Made by a program: the position numbers and the translations under genes
Source: Rhodococcus globerulus NBRC 14531
GTDB lineage: Bacteria > Actinomycetota > Actinomycetes > Mycobacteriales > Mycobacteriaceae
Length of the DNA stretch: 64,000 nucleotides
Direction of reading: 5' to 3'
NCBI RefSeq assembly: GCF_001894805.1
Contig: NZ_BCWX01000001.1
Location: 124,001-188,000, forward strand
In this document: positions 8,067-17,194 of the stretch, in pieces
Layout: every line of letters begins with the position of its first letter
Position numbering within the stretch: position 1 is the stretch's first letter
The notes under the pieces: generated by a model
The model's input: the letters and a program-made list of their open reading frames with translations, nothing else
What the model was told of the DNA's origin: nothing
Databases searched by the model: none

Positions 8067-9278
8067 ATGGGTACGGAGTCCGATACCGTCGTAGGAATGC
8101 GGATCAAGTTTGTGAAAACGGCAACCACTCTTGCCCTGTGTGGCGGATTGGTGGCGGGATGCTCGGGCGACGGAGGGGACGTGGCAGCGCCATCGACGTC
8201 AGCTGCGGCGAGTGTCACGTCCGACATCACGACAACATCGGAGACGTCCACCGCCCTCCCCGCACCTACCGTCTGCGGCAGCGATCTCCTGGCGTCGTTG
8301 TCCACCAGGCAGAAACTTGCCCAGCTCCTCAACGTCGGCGTGACCGGTACCGACGACGCATTGGCCATTGTGGCGAGCGAGCAGATCGGTGGCATCTTCG
8401 TCGGCAGCTGGACCGATCAGTCGATGCTGACCAATCGTGAAGTACCGCAAGTGGCTTCGGCGTCGAAGATTCCGTTGATGGTGACAATCGACGAGGAAGG
8501 TGGCCGGGTGTCCCGCGTCGAGGACATTCTCGGGCCCGATCCGTCGGCGCGTGAGACTGCCGAGACGATGACAGTGGAACAGACGTACCAGATGGCGCTC
8601 GAGCGGGGCCGGGGTCTGAAGGACCTCGGCATCACGGTCAATTACGCACCGGACGTCGATGTCAGCTCGCAGCCTGATAATTCGGTAATCGGTGACCGCT
8701 CGTACTCGGATGATCCTGCAACAGTGATCGCCTACGCCGGCGCCTATGCCCAGGGAATGCGCGACGCCGGAATCTTCCCGGTGATCAAACATTTCCCCGG
8801 ACACGGGAGCGCATCCGGAGACTCGCACACCGGGGCGGTGACGACGCCTCCTCTGGAAGACCTGATGAACTCGGATCTTGTTCCCTTCCGGGAGTTGGTG
8901 AATACCGGTGTCGGCGTCATGATCGGTCACCTCGAGGTTCCTGGCCTGACAGAACCGGGTGTCCCGGCAAGTATCAGTCCGGCCGCGGTGTCGCTGCTTC
9001 GCGACGGAGTAGGTTACGGCGCAGCGCCGTTCACGGGGCCGATCTTCACCGACGACCTCAGCGGTATGCAGGCGATTACCGACCGCTACGATATTGCCGA
9101 CGCGGTGCAGGCTGCACTGGTGGCAGGCGTGGACCAGGCTTTGTGGCTCACAACCGATGACGTACCGCGGGTGCTCGATCAGCTCGAAGGTGCCGTTGCG
9201 TCCGGTGCTTTGCCCCAGACCCGCGTGGACCAGGCTGTAGTGACGGTCGCACAGGCGAAGGGTGCTCTCACCTGCTGA
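8067..9278 (+). CDS. lpqI: Lipoprotein beta-N-acetylglucosaminidase, glycoside hydrolase family 3
   Basis: This 403-residue secreted lipoprotein carries a GH3 NagZ-type domain. The lipobox LVAGC puts the lipidated Cys at residue 32. A Ser/Thr/Ala-rich linker follows, then the catalytic domain with LAQLLNVGV, the substrate-binding IKHFPGHG (about 240-247) and the downstream DSHTG motif that carries the NagZ Asp-His pair. The enzyme removes GlcNAc from peptidoglycan fragments outside the membrane during wall recycling; LpqI (Rv0237) of M. tuberculosis is the positional and sequence counterpart. The ATG at 8067 follows GAGGGGAG with good spacing; ATG 8097 would shorten the signal peptide to 22 residues. 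Confidence 0.92.
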   Translation: MGTESDTVVGMRIKFVKTATTLALCGGLVAGCSGDGGDVAAPSTSAAASVTSDITTTSETSTALPAPTVCGSDLLASLSTRQKLAQLLNVGVTGTDDALAIVASEQIGGIFVGSWTDQSMLTNREVPQVASASKIPLMVTIDEEGGRVSRVEDILGPDPSARETAETMTVEQTYQMALERGRGLKDLGITVNYAPDVDVSSQPDNSVIGDRSYSDDPATVIAYAGAYAQGMRDAGIFPVIKHFPGHGSASGDSHTGAVTTPPLEDLMNSDLVPFRELVNTGVGVMIGHLEVPGLTEPGVPASISPAAVSLLRDGVGYGAAPFTGPIFTDDLSGMQAITDRYDIADAVQAALVAGVDQALWLTTDDVPRVLDQLEGAVASGALPQTRVDQAVVTVAQAKGALTC

Positions 9279-9303
9279 GTCGAAGTGCGATTCGACGCCG
9301 GAT

Positions 9304-9319
9304 CTTACCGTAGAGTAAG
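9304..9319. promoter_or_regulatory. Probable TetR operator before tetR
   Basis: CTTACCGTAGAGTAAG is a palindrome (CTTAC, 6 bases, GTAAG) ending 30 bases before the tetR ATG. A near copy stands between fabG4 and fadA2, and a weaker one before fadE5. This suggests autoregulation and control of the lipid genes by the adjacent TetR protein. Confidence 0.65.
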
Positions 9320-9349
9320 ATAGATACTTACCCTGTGGTTGGAGGATAC

Positions 9350-9949
9350 ATGGCCGGTGGCACGAAGAGACTGCCACGCGCGGTACGCGAGCAGCAGATG
9401 CTCGACGCGGCCGTGGACGTGTTCTCCGACAGAGGTTTTCACGAAACCTCGATGGACGCCATTGCGGCAAAAGCAGAGATTTCCAAGCCGATGCTGTACC
9501 TGTACTACGGCTCCAAGGAAGAACTGTTTGCCGCGTGCATTCATCGTGAAGGTCTGCGTTTTGTCGAAGCCTTGGCTCCTGCAGGCGCACCTGATCTGTC
9601 GCCACGTGAGCAATTGCGTGCCGCTCTCGAAGGTTTCCTCGGATTTGTGGGGGCCAACCGAAAATCGTGGATGGTGCTCTACCGTCAGGCCGTCGGGCAG
9701 CAGGCTTTTGCGGGCACCGTGCAGACAAGTCGCGACCGGTTGATCGAACTGACAGCGCATCTGCTCGAGTCCAGCACCAAGGATCCGGATGCGTCTCACG
9801 ACTTCGGGATCATCGCAATCGCCTTGGTCGGTGCCGGTGAGGCCGTGGCCGACCGCGTTGCCGGCGGAGAAATCGAAGTGGACGAGGCAGCCGATCTTCT
9901 CGAGTCCTTGGCGTGGCGCGGATTGTCGGGCAAGAAGAAGTCGGAATAG
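9350..9949 (+). CDS. TetR-family transcriptional regulator (Rv0238-like)
   Basis: This is a 199-residue regulator. The N-terminal helix-turn-helix is complete (MLDAAVDVFSDRGFHETSMD then AEISKPMLYLYYGSKEELF). The helical ligand-binding part that follows has no residues from which I can name a ligand. The ATG at 9350 has GGAGG five bases upstream. The gene follows lpqI and precedes the convergent htdX-fabG4 operon, as Rv0238 does. Palindromes of one type stand before this gene, between fabG4 and fadA2 and, in weaker form, before fadE5. It is therefore probably the local repressor of an acyl-CoA gene set, perhaps sensing an acyl-CoA. That is inference from sites and position. Confidence 0.88.
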   Translation: MAGGTKRLPRAVREQQMLDAAVDVFSDRGFHETSMDAIAAKAEISKPMLYLYYGSKEELFAACIHREGLRFVEALAPAGAPDLSPREQLRAALEGFLGFVGANRKSWMVLYRQAVGQQAFAGTVQTSRDRLIELTAHLLESSTKDPDASHDFGIIAIALVGAGEAVADRVAGGEIEVDEAADLLESLAWRGLSGKKKSE

Positions 9950-9963
9950 TCCCCAGCCACATC

Positions 9964-10014
9964 GAGCGAACGTACCTTTCAGCGCCTTGGATGCGCCGAA
10001 AGGTACGTTCGCTC
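9964..10014. terminator. Long hairpin between convergent tetR and htdX
   Basis: Perfect 17-base arms (9964-9980 and 9998-10014) enclose a 17-base centre that itself holds GCGC/GCGC pairing. The element lies between the two gene ends and probably stops transcription from both sides. There is no U-tract. Confidence 0.6.
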
Positions 10015-10038
10015 AAATGGGGCGGGTGAAAACCAGGC

Positions 10039-10905
10039 TCAGCGCAGCGTCGCTGTGACGTGCGGGTAGCCCTTCTTCGGGTGCAGTAGCGCCAGATCCC
10101 AACCTTCGCCGACGCGATCGGCGTACGCGTTCAGTGTTGCAGGCAGCAGAATCGGCTTACCGAATCGCACGCTGTACGTGACCGTGTCGGCCACATCGCC
10201 TTCGACGGTTCGCAGCAGTGCTGCGGCGCTCCACATTCCGTGAGCGATGGTTTTCGGGAATCCGAAAGCCTTGGCGCCCAGGGACGAGACGTGGATGGGG
10301 TTGCGGTCCCCGGAAACGGATGCGTACTTGCTGATCGTGGTCTGGTCGACGCGGATGGTGGTCATCGGCATCGGCGGAACCTCGTCGGCCTTCGGTTCCG
10401 GTCGGGCTTCGCCGGACAGTGAGGTCTTCTGCTGATTGAGGAACGACGACGTCTGACGCCACACCAGTTCCCGCCCCACCCGAATTTCGGTGATCACGTC
10501 GATCAGCAGACCCTTGCGATGCTCGCGCAGGTTCTCGGCGTGCACCGAGAGATCAAGCGGTTCGCTCACGGAGATGGGGCGCAGTGATTCGATGACGTTC
10601 TCGGCGTGCACGGAACCGACTGCGGGGAAGGGGAATTCCTTCGACACCATCAGTTTCATCACCGTCGGGAATGCCAAGGTGAATGGGTAGGTGATCGGCA
10701 GTGAATCGCCGAATCTCAGACCCGTGACTCGGCAGTACGCGGCCAGATTGTCGGTGTCGACCTTCAATCCGGTGAGGGTGATTCTCTGCTGCGGCACCGA
10801 GCGCGAGTCCGACTTGTTCCACGGCATCAACCCGAGCACTGCGCGGGAGTAGATATCGAGGGTTTTGGGTTGCTCGGTGAGTGCGACGGTCTTGGCTGCC
10901 ATCAT
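10039..10905 (-). CDS. htdX: (3R)-hydroxyacyl-thioester dehydratase, MaoC type (HtdX-like)
   Basis: This double hot-dog protein of 288 residues belongs to the MaoC/hydratase 2 family. The C-terminal half has the hydratase 2 motif ([13 protein letters not shown], then [16 protein letters not shown]) with catalytic Asp and His. The N-terminal half is a second, degenerate hot-dog fold. It should dehydrate 3-hydroxyacyl-ACP or -CoA in fatty acyl elongation or run the reverse in beta-oxidation. Its ATG overlaps the fabG4 stop as ATGA, so the reductase and dehydratase are translated as a coupled pair, as in Rv0242c-Rv0241c. ATG 10905 was chosen for this overlap; ATG 10902 is equally possible. Confidence 0.88.
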   Translation of the reverse strand: MMAAKTVALTEQPKTLDIYSRAVLGLMPWNKSDSRSVPQQRITLTGLKVDTDNLAAYCRVTGLRFGDSLPITYPFTLAFPTVMKLMVSKEFPFPAVGSVHAENVIESLRPISVSEPLDLSVHAENLREHRKGLLIDVITEIRVGRELVWRQTSSFLNQQKTSLSGEARPEPKADEVPPMPMTTIRVDQTTISKYASVSGDRNPIHVSSLGAKAFGFPKTIAHGMWSAAALLRTVEGDVADTVTYSVRFGKPILLPATLNAYADRVGEGWDLALLHPKKGYPHVTATLR

Positions 10906-12248
10906 GCTCCCAGGAGGCTCTGGCCGCACACGCGAACAACCTGTCCCGTAACGGCATTGGATGCCGGGCTGGCGAAGTAGGCGACCGTCTCGGCGACGTC
11001 GACGGTTTCGCCGCCCTGCAGCAGGGAGCTCATGCGGCGGCCGGCTTCGCGGGTCGCGAAGGGGATAGCTGCGGTCATGGCAGTTTCGATGAAGCCGGGT
11101 GCCACCGCGTTGATGGTGATGTTCTTCTGTGCCAGGACCGGAGCTTCGGCGTGGACGAGGCCGATGACGCCGGCCTTGGAGGTTCCGTAGTTGGTCTGGC
11201 CGCGGTTGCCGGCGATACCGGCGATGGAGGACACGTCGACGACGCGTCCGCCTTCCTTGAGTGCCCCCTTCGCGACAAGGTGCTCGGTGATCTTCTGCGG
11301 TGCAAGAAGATTGACGCCGATAACCATGTTCCAGCGGCCTTCGTCCATGTTGGCGAGGGTTTTGTCGCGGGTGATTCCGGCGTTGTGGACGATGATGTCG
11401 GCGCCGCCGTGACGCTCCAGCAGATGCGCCGCGAGGACCTCGGCTGCGTCGTCTGCCGTGACGTCGAGTGCGAGGGAGGTTCCGCCGACCTTGTTGGCGG
11501 TGGCCGAAAGTGCTTCTCCCGCAGCGGGGATGTCGGCGCAGATCACGTGCGCGCCGTCGCGGGCGAGGACCTCGGCGATGGTGGCGCCGATGCCGCGGGC
11601 CGCGCCGGTGACAACGGCTACCTTGCCGTCGAGCGGCTTGTCCCAGTTGGCCGGCGCAACGGAATCTTCATCTCCGACGACGATGACCTGGCCGTCGACA
11701 AATGCGGACTTGGCCGAAAGCAGAAAGCGCAGAGTCGATTCGACGCCCGAAAGGCCGGTGGATGCCTTGGGGGAGACGTAGACGAGCTGCGCGGTGGAGC
11801 CGCGCTTGATCTCCTTGCCGACGCTGCGGGTGAAGCCTTCGAGAGCTCGCTGCGCGACATGCTCGTCGACGCTCGACGTCTCTTCGGGCGTCGTGCCCAG
11901 TACAACAACGCGAGCGCATGATGCGAGATTGCGGATCACGGGCTGGAAGAACTCGAACAGCTGCTCGAGTTCGGTGACCTGTGTGATGCCGGTGGCGTCG
12001 AATACCAGCGCGCCGAAGGTGGTGTCGTGGGCCTGCGCGGCGGGGTAATCGGAGAGCAAGACGCGCAGAGGTTCTACGAGTCGGCCTTTACCGCCGATGA
12101 GGACCGGTCCGGCCAACGGCGGTTCCCCGGCTTTGTAGCGGCGCAGGTTCTCGGGCCTTGGCAGGCCTGCCTTCGACGCGATGAACGCGCCGGGGCCGGA
12201 CGAGAGGAACTGTGAATAGAGGTCGGGAGCTCCCTTGCTGGCTGCCAC
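10902..12248 (-). CDS. fabG4: 3-oxoacyl-thioester reductase FabG4 (two Rossmann regions)
   Basis: This is a high-molecular-weight FabG of 448 residues (M. tuberculosis FabG4: 454). The N-terminal flavodoxin-like part (about 1-200) carries no nucleotide motif. The C-terminal SDR domain has [17 protein letters not shown] (TGxxxGxG), NAG, and the Tyr-x-x-x-Lys pair in NYGTSKAG. It reduces 3-ketoacyl-CoA/ACP, probably with NADH as in FabG4. The GTG at 12248 follows AAGGTAGG and gives the family's usual N terminus; upstream codons run into the operator and the fadA2 promoter. It is divergent from fadA2 and coupled to htdX, forming with them a thiolase-reductase-dehydratase set. Confidence 0.9.
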   Translation of the reverse strand: MAASKGAPDLYSQFLSSGPGAFIASKAGLPRPENLRRYKAGEPPLAGPVLIGGKGRLVEPLRVLLSDYPAAQAHDTTFGALVFDATGITQVTELEQLFEFFQPVIRNLASCARVVVLGTTPEETSSVDEHVAQRALEGFTRSVGKEIKRGSTAQLVYVSPKASTGLSGVESTLRFLLSAKSAFVDGQVIVVGDEDSVAPANWDKPLDGKVAVVTGAARGIGATIAEVLARDGAHVICADIPAAGEALSATANKVGGTSLALDVTADDAAEVLAAHLLERHGGADIIVHNAGITRDKTLANMDEGRWNMVIGVNLLAPQKITEHLVAKGALKEGGRVVDVSSIAGIAGNRGQTNYGTSKAGVIGLVHAEAPVLAQKNITINAVAPGFIETAMTAAIPFATREAGRRMSSLLQGGETVDVAETVAYFASPASNAVTGQVVRVCGQSLLGA

Positions 12249-12321
12249 GGTCCTACCTTCTGTCGTGTTTCGGTGTGCCTTGCGCCGTGTATCCGAATCG
12301 GATGTGGCGATAGACAAGTAA

Positions 12322-12337
12322 CTTACTACTGAGTAAG
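12322..12337. promoter_or_regulatory. Probable TetR operator between fabG4 and fadA2
   Basis: CTTACTACTGAGTAAG has the same arms and spacing as the site before tetR. It is centred in the 131-base divergent gap, so one bound dimer could control both transcripts. Confidence 0.65.
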
Positions 12338-12379
12338 AATAGTCTTCAACAGGTAATCGCACCATCCTTGGAGACGCAA

Positions 12380-13723
12380 GTGACCAGCAAAGCCCGTTCG
12401 AACGCACAATCCGCAGCCAAAACGACGCCGGCCGCAAAGCCTGCAGGTCAGCGCCGCCGCGTTGCCATCGTCGGTGGCAATCGCATTCCTTTCGCCCGTT
12501 CGGACAAGGCCTACGCGCAGGCGTCCAATCAGGACATGTTCACCGCCACGCTCGACGGACTGGTGAGCCGTTTCAACCTGCAGGGTGAGCAACTCGGCAT
12601 GGTCGTCGGCGGCGCGGTCCTCAAGCACAGCCGTGATTTCAATCTCATCCGTGAGTCGGTTCTCGGGAGTGCGTTGAGCCCGTACACACCCGCGTACGAC
12701 CTTCAGCAGGCCTGTGGCACCGGCCTGCAGTCAATCGTCGCAGTCGGCGACGCCATCTCGGCCGGGCGTATCGACTCAGGCATCGGCGGCGGTACCGACA
12801 CCACGTCCGACGCCCCGATCGGCGTCAACGATCAGGCTCGTGAGTTCCTGCTGTCCCTCAACCGCGCGAAGTCGACGGGCGACCGCATCAAGCTTCTCGG
12901 CAACGTACGCGCCGGCATGCTCGGTCTCGAGATCCCGCGTAACGGCGAGCCGCGCACCGGAAAGTCGATGGGCGACCACGCTGCCATCACCGCCAAGGAA
13001 TTCGGCGTAAAGCGCGAGGACCAGGACGAACTGGCCGCCGCCAGCCACAAGAACATGGCAGCCGCATACGACCGCGGATTCTTCGACGACCTCGTCACCC
13101 CGTTCCTGGGCCTGACCCGCGACGACAACCTCCGTCCCGGTTCGACCGTCGAGAAGCTGTCGACGCTCAAGCCCGTATTCGGCACCAAGCTCGGCGACGC
13201 CACCATGACGGCAGGCAACTCCACGCCGCTCACCGACGGCGCGTCGGCTGTGCTCCTCTCGACCGACGAGTGGGCAGCCGAGCGCAACCTCCCCGTCCTC
13301 GCACATCTCGTCGACTCGGAGACAGCAGCCGTCGATTACGTCCACGGCAAGGACGGCCTGCTGATGGCGCCGACGTACGCGATCCCGCGACTGTTGGCCC
13401 GCAACGGACTCACCTTGCAGGACTTCGACTACTACGAAATCCACGAGGCATTTGCCTCTGTTGTTCTCGCGACCCTGCAGGCTTTCGAGTCCGACGAGTA
13501 CTGCAAGGAACGCCTGGGCCTCGACGGCGCATTGGGCTCGATCGATCGCAGCAAACTCAACGTCAACGGTTCGTCTTTGGCCGCCGGACACCCGTTTGCT
13601 GCGACTGGCGGACGCATTGTGGCGACTCTCGCAAAAATGCTTGCGGAGAAGGGTTCAGGGCGCGGTCTTATCTCGATTTGTGCAGCGGGCGGACAGGGCG
13701 TCACCGCAATCATCGAGCGGTAG
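12380..13723 (+). CDS. fadA2: Acetyl-CoA C-acyltransferase (thiolase) FadA2
   Basis: This is a thiolase of 447 residues. The acyl-accepting Cys is in [14 protein letters not shown]. The other active-site groups are in [12 protein letters not shown] (His), [18 protein letters not shown] (GHP motif) and the C-terminal [14 protein letters not shown] (second Cys). It cleaves or forms 3-ketoacyl-CoA. The GTG at 12380 has GGAG with 6-base spacing; a TTG twelve bases earlier is less likely. The N terminus has a 30-residue basic, Ala-rich tail before the thiolase core. In M. tuberculosis fadE5 is the next gene; here 33 kb of other genes intervene. A strong terminator follows. Confidence 0.92.
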   Translation: MTSKARSNAQSAAKTTPAAKPAGQRRRVAIVGGNRIPFARSDKAYAQASNQDMFTATLDGLVSRFNLQGEQLGMVVGGAVLKHSRDFNLIRESVLGSALSPYTPAYDLQQACGTGLQSIVAVGDAISAGRIDSGIGGGTDTTSDAPIGVNDQAREFLLSLNRAKSTGDRIKLLGNVRAGMLGLEIPRNGEPRTGKSMGDHAAITAKEFGVKREDQDELAAASHKNMAAAYDRGFFDDLVTPFLGLTRDDNLRPGSTVEKLSTLKPVFGTKLGDATMTAGNSTPLTDGASAVLLSTDEWAAERNLPVLAHLVDSETAAVDYVHGKDGLLMAPTYAIPRLLARNGLTLQDFDYYEIHEAFASVVLATLQAFESDEYCKERLGLDGALGSIDRSKLNVNGSSLAAGHPFAATGGRIVATLAKMLAEKGSGRGLISICAAGGQGVTAIIER

Positions 13724-13784
13724 TCCCGTGACTGGCAATTGCTGCGCTCACCTGCGGTAACAGCCGGTCTGGGGTGGTGAAGAA

Positions 13785-13827
13785 GGAGATCCGGTCGCGA
13801 GGGGTGACCGGATCTCCTTTTCTTTTT
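13785..13827 (+). terminator. Rho-independent terminator of fadA2
   Basis: A 12-base perfect stem (GGAGATCCGGTC and its complement) with a 9-base loop is followed by TTTTCTTTTT. It starts 62 bases after the fadA2 stop and is the most classical terminator in the window. Confidence 0.9.
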
Positions 13828-13882
13828 CGGACAAATTTCTGTGGCCTTGTAACGCTGACGGATAGCTACCGATATTCAAGAC

Positions 13883-13929
13883 AGCCCCGTGCTGCTGCCT
13901 GACCCCCGACCTGGCAGCAACGCGGGGCT
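13883..13929. repeat. 17-base near-perfect hairpin between fadA2 and the vanW gene
   Basis: Arms 13883-13899 and 13913-13929 pair with one G-U and one mismatch around a C-rich 13-base loop (TGACCCCCGACCT). It lies after the fadA2 terminator and 79 bases before the next gene, with no U-tract. It may be leader structure for the vanW-like mRNA, a small RNA or a dispersed palindrome. Confidence 0.45.
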
Positions 13930-14007
13930 CTTGTATGTCCAGATACCCTGTTGAGTAGTGCTGGGTACGCGCCGCAGCCCCGGTCGATGCAGCGAGGAGT
14001 CAAACGA

Positions 14008-16110
14008 GTGAGTGACGCAGACGGTTCACCCCCGGAGAAAAACAACGGTGTGGACGGCTCCGACACTCCCGAGCGCTCCGCGTCGGATTCCGACACTCCC
14101 GAGCGCTCCGCGTCGGATTCGGAAGGATCAACGCCCGACCAAACAGCGCCGGATCAACCAGCTTCGGATCAACCAGCTTCGGATCAAGCACCTCAGGATC
14201 AGTCGGTTCCAGAGGAGCAAGCCCGGGGCGAGTCGGCTCCGGATGAATCGGCCAACGAGATCACGACCGTCATTCCGGTAGTTCCAGCTAACTCCGAGAT
14301 TCCGACTGGCCCGGCTGTTCCGCCGACTGTTCCAACCGATACAGGGGTTCCGGCCGGCGCAGCGGAGCCGACCCAACAGTTCGAACCGGTTCTTCCGGCA
14401 GTCGCGCCCGAGCCTGTGGCAGTTGATCAGTCGCCCGCGTCGAAGAAGTGGGTCAAGCCCGCTCTGATTGTCGGCGGCATTTTTGCGGTCGCAGTTCTTG
14501 CATACGGAGTGGACGTGTTCACGTCGTCCGGAAACACGCCTCGGGGAACTCAGGTCGCCGGGATCGACATCGGTAACCGCTCGCCGGCCGACGCGGAGAC
14601 AGTCCTGCGCGCGGAGTTGGCTCCGAAGCTCGTCGAACCCGTCACGGTGAGGGCGGACGATGTGGAATCCACGATCATTCCCGCGTCAGCCGGTATCGAT
14701 GTGGACTGGTCGGCGACGTTGGCGGGCGTGAATGAGCAACCGCTCAATCCGATCACCCGGATCACCTCGTTCTTCAGCTCGCGTGAGGTGCCGGTGGTGT
14801 CGACGGTAGATCAGGCGGCATTGGACGCGTCGATGACGGTTGTCGCGGCCACCAGTGATCGCGCGCCGGTCGAAGGTGCTGTTGTCATTTCCGGTGGTGA
14901 AGCGTCTGGTGTGTCGCCGGTGGTTGGCCGCGCCCTCGATCTGCCCGGTGCGGCAGCAACATTCAGTGACGAGTGGTCCTCGGGCGACGTTGTCGACCTG
15001 CCTGTGGAAGACACCCCCGTGACGGTGACGCAGGCCGGTGTCGATCGTGCGTTGCAGGACGTTGCGCAGCCCGCTGTGTCCGGTGAGGTTGTAGTCAACG
15101 GCCGCGACGGCAAGGAAGCAACCGTCGGCGTCGACCAGATCGGTGAGATTCTGACGTTTGCTCCCGACGGTTCGGGCGGATTGGCGCCGCAGTACAACAC
15201 AGAAGCTGCAGTGAAGATCTTGGCACCGCAATTGGTGTCGACGGAGGTTCAGCCCAAGGACGCGTCGATCACGTTGGCCGGCGGCGCACCGACTGTGGTT
15301 CCGGGTGTGGTCGGCGACCTGATCAACTGGCCGGAAACCGTGAAGGATCTGCCGGTTCTGCTCACCAGCACGGGTTCTCGGGCAACTCCGGCGGTGTATG
15401 CGCCGGTTCCACCGGCACTCACCACCGAGGGAGCCGAGGCTCTCGGCATCAAGGAAGTGATCGGTGAGTTCACCACCGGCGGCTTCGAGTACGCGTCCGG
15501 TGTGAACATCGCGTTGGCGGCGTCGGTGCTCGATGGTGCGATAGTCAAACCGGGAGAAACGTTCTCGTTCAACGAGTACACCGGACCTCGGGGCGCTGCC
15601 CAGGGGTATGTGGAATCGGGAATCATCAACAACGGTCGACCGGACAAAGCCGTCGGCGGCGGCATCAGCCAGCTGGCGACGACGCTCTACAACGCAACGT
15701 ACTTCGCGGGGATGGAAGACGTCGCGCACACCGAGCACAGTTATTACATCTCGCGGTACCCGGAGGCCCGTGAGGCCACGATCTTCGACGGCGCGATCGA
15801 CCTGCAGTTCCGCAACCCGTCGAAGACCGGTGTGATGATCCAGACGATCACGACGTCATCGAATGTGACAGTGAAGATCTGGGGAACGAAGACCGTCGAC
15901 GTGGAGTCGATCACCGGTCCGCGTACGTCTCCCACATCGCCTAATACCGTGGTCCTCCCCAAGGGCGACGGATGTATCGCGTCCAGTGGCGCGCCCGGCT
16001 TCACGGCGAGTGATACCCGCGTGATCACCGATCACGCCACCGGCGCGCAGGTTTCCTCGAATACTCGCACCGTGAAATACGATCCGGTTCCGATCGTGAA
16101 GTGCGAGTAG
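14008..16110 (+). CDS. VanW-family membrane-anchored envelope protein with YoaR/PG-binding domains
   Basis: This is a 700-residue protein. Residues 1-145 are disordered, acidic and Pro/Ser/Asp-rich with short repeats (SDTPERSASD twice, then PASDQ copies). A single membrane segment follows (PALIVGGIFAVAVLAYGVDV, about 152-171), so the tail is cytoplasmic and the rest extracellular. The outer part has two YoaR-like putative peptidoglycan-binding regions and a C-terminal VanW domain (GETFSFNEYTGPR, GGGISQLATTLYNATYFAGM). VanW proteins accompany glycopeptide resistance and wall modification genes, but their reaction is unknown. GTG 14008 was chosen because GAGGAG lies 8 bases upstream. The gene converges on the oxidoreductase with a 7-base gap. 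Confidence 0.87.
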   Translation: MSDADGSPPEKNNGVDGSDTPERSASDSDTPERSASDSEGSTPDQTAPDQPASDQPASDQAPQDQSVPEEQARGESAPDESANEITTVIPVVPANSEIPTGPAVPPTVPTDTGVPAGAAEPTQQFEPVLPAVAPEPVAVDQSPASKKWVKPALIVGGIFAVAVLAYGVDVFTSSGNTPRGTQVAGIDIGNRSPADAETVLRAELAPKLVEPVTVRADDVESTIIPASAGIDVDWSATLAGVNEQPLNPITRITSFFSSREVPVVSTVDQAALDASMTVVAATSDRAPVEGAVVISGGEASGVSPVVGRALDLPGAAATFSDEWSSGDVVDLPVEDTPVTVTQAGVDRALQDVAQPAVSGEVVVNGRDGKEATVGVDQIGEILTFAPDGSGGLAPQYNTEAAVKILAPQLVSTEVQPKDASITLAGGAPTVVPGVVGDLINWPETVKDLPVLLTSTGSRATPAVYAPVPPALTTEGAEALGIKEVIGEFTTGGFEYASGVNIALAASVLDGAIVKPGETFSFNEYTGPRGAAQGYVESGIINNGRPDKAVGGGISQLATTLYNATYFAGMEDVAHTEHSYYISRYPEAREATIFDGAIDLQFRNPSKTGVMIQTITTSSNVTVKIWGTKTVDVESITGPRTSPTSPNTVVLPKGDGCIASSGAPGFTASDTRVITDHATGAQVSSNTRTVKYDPVPIVKCE
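14059..14118 (+). repeat. 30-bp exact tandem repeat (two copies) in the vanW gene
   Basis: Units 14059-14088 and 14089-14118 are identical and encode SDTPERSASD twice in the disordered cytoplasmic tail. Smaller CAG-CTT-CGG-ATC-AAC type repeats follow at about 14158-14187. Unit length is a multiple of three, so copy number can change without a frameshift. Confidence 0.85.
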
Positions 16111-16117
16111 GAAACTA

Positions 16118-17101
16118 CTACTTACCGACCAGCGGGCCGAGTGTCCGCCCGGCCAGGTCGACGATTCCTGGCTCGTTGCCGTTGGTGATGAGGTTGATGA
16201 CAACGCCGTCGATCCCGTGGTCGAGGATGCGCGTCTGAACCTGTTCGGCGACGTCGTCGGGGTTGCCGACGAAGTGACGCTCGGTGGCCTTGGCGACCAC
16301 GTCGTCCGGCGCCGTGGTGATGTCGAGCCCGCGCTCGGCAAGGAATGTTCGCTGATGCGCGCGAGCCTTGTCGCCGTCCTCGTCGATCATCATGAACGTG
16401 AGGAAGCTGGTTTCGAGTGTGGTGCGGTCGCGTCCTTCTTCATCGCATCGGGCCGCAATGGCATCCATCTTGCGCGGCAGTTCGGACGGGTCGCAGATGA
16501 TGTTGAGGTGGTCGGCGAAGCGCGCGGCGAGGGCAAACGTCTTTTTCTCGCCGCCGCCACCGAGCAGAATCGGCAGGTCGTCGCGGACGCGGGGTTCATT
16601 GATGGCTTCCTTGACGTGGTACCAGGTGCCGTCGAAGGTGGGGCGTTTGCCGCGGAGCATCGGTTCGATGATCTGCAGAGCCTCGTCGAGTTTCTGGAAC
16701 CGTTCGGTGAAGGTGCCGAACTCGTAGCCGAAAGAATCGTGTTCGAGTTCGAACCAACCCGCTCCGATACCGAGGATGGCGCGACCACCACTCACTACAT
16801 CGAGTGTGGTGACGGTCTTGGCGAGCATCGGCGGGTTTCGGTACGTATTGCCGGTAACGAGGGCGGACAGCTGAATGGTATCGGTGGCTGTCGCCAGCCC
16901 GGAGAGCGCTGAATACGCTTCGAGCATGGGCGCATCGGGGTCTCCGATGCCGGGCAGTTGGTAGAAGTGATCCATCACGAACGCGGTGTCGAAGCCGGCG
17001 GCTTCGGCTTCACGAGCTTGCGCGATGACGGTGGGGAAGAGGTCCTTGACCGGGCCACCGTAGCTGAAATTGGGCATTTGGTATCCGAGGCGAGTACTCA
17101 C
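16118..17101 (-). CDS. LLM-class F420-dependent oxidoreductase
   Basis: This is a luciferase-like TIM-barrel protein of 327 residues in the bacterial luciferase/F420 oxidoreductase superfamily. Typical stretches are AREAEAAGFDTAFVMDHF (first helix and strand), LSALVTGNTYRNPPMLAK, LDVVSGGRAILGIGAGW and PILLGGGGEKKTF. It should use F420 (or FMN) to reduce or oxidise a small substrate I cannot name. The start is GTG 17101, followed by STRLGYQMPNFSYGG. It is divergent from the A-T-TE gene, and the 90-base gap contains an iron box. It could therefore be iron-regulated and a tailoring enzyme of the peptide, but it is also a common housekeeping type. Confidence 0.82.
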   Translation of the reverse strand: MSTRLGYQMPNFSYGGPVKDLFPTVIAQAREAEAAGFDTAFVMDHFYQLPGIGDPDAPMLEAYSALSGLATATDTIQLSALVTGNTYRNPPMLAKTVTTLDVVSGGRAILGIGAGWFELEHDSFGYEFGTFTERFQKLDEALQIIEPMLRGKRPTFDGTWYHVKEAINEPRVRDDLPILLGGGGEKKTFALAARFADHLNIICDPSELPRKMDAIAARCDEEGRDRTTLETSFLTFMMIDEDGDKARAHQRTFLAERGLDITTAPDDVVAKATERHFVGNPDDVAEQVQTRILDHGIDGVVINLITNGNEPGIVDLAGRTLGPLVGK

Positions 17102-17161
17102 TCGTTCGACGCTACTCGCTGGGCCGCCGACATGAACTGCGAAAATGCTGTGAAAATTTCA

Positions 17162-17180
17162 GTAGGTTAGCCTTGCCTGG
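17162..17180. promoter_or_regulatory. IdeR/DtxR-type iron box before the A-T-TE gene
   Basis: GTAGGTTAGCCTTGCCTGG matches the iron-box consensus TWAGGTTAGSCTWACCTWA at 15 of 19 positions by my count. It ends 15 bases before the chosen ATG and overlaps an upstream GTG, the place expected of a repressor site at a promoter with a very short leader. A second box with 16 of 19 matches lies at 24405. Confidence 0.7.
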
Positions 17181-17194
17181 TGCATGCCGAGACG

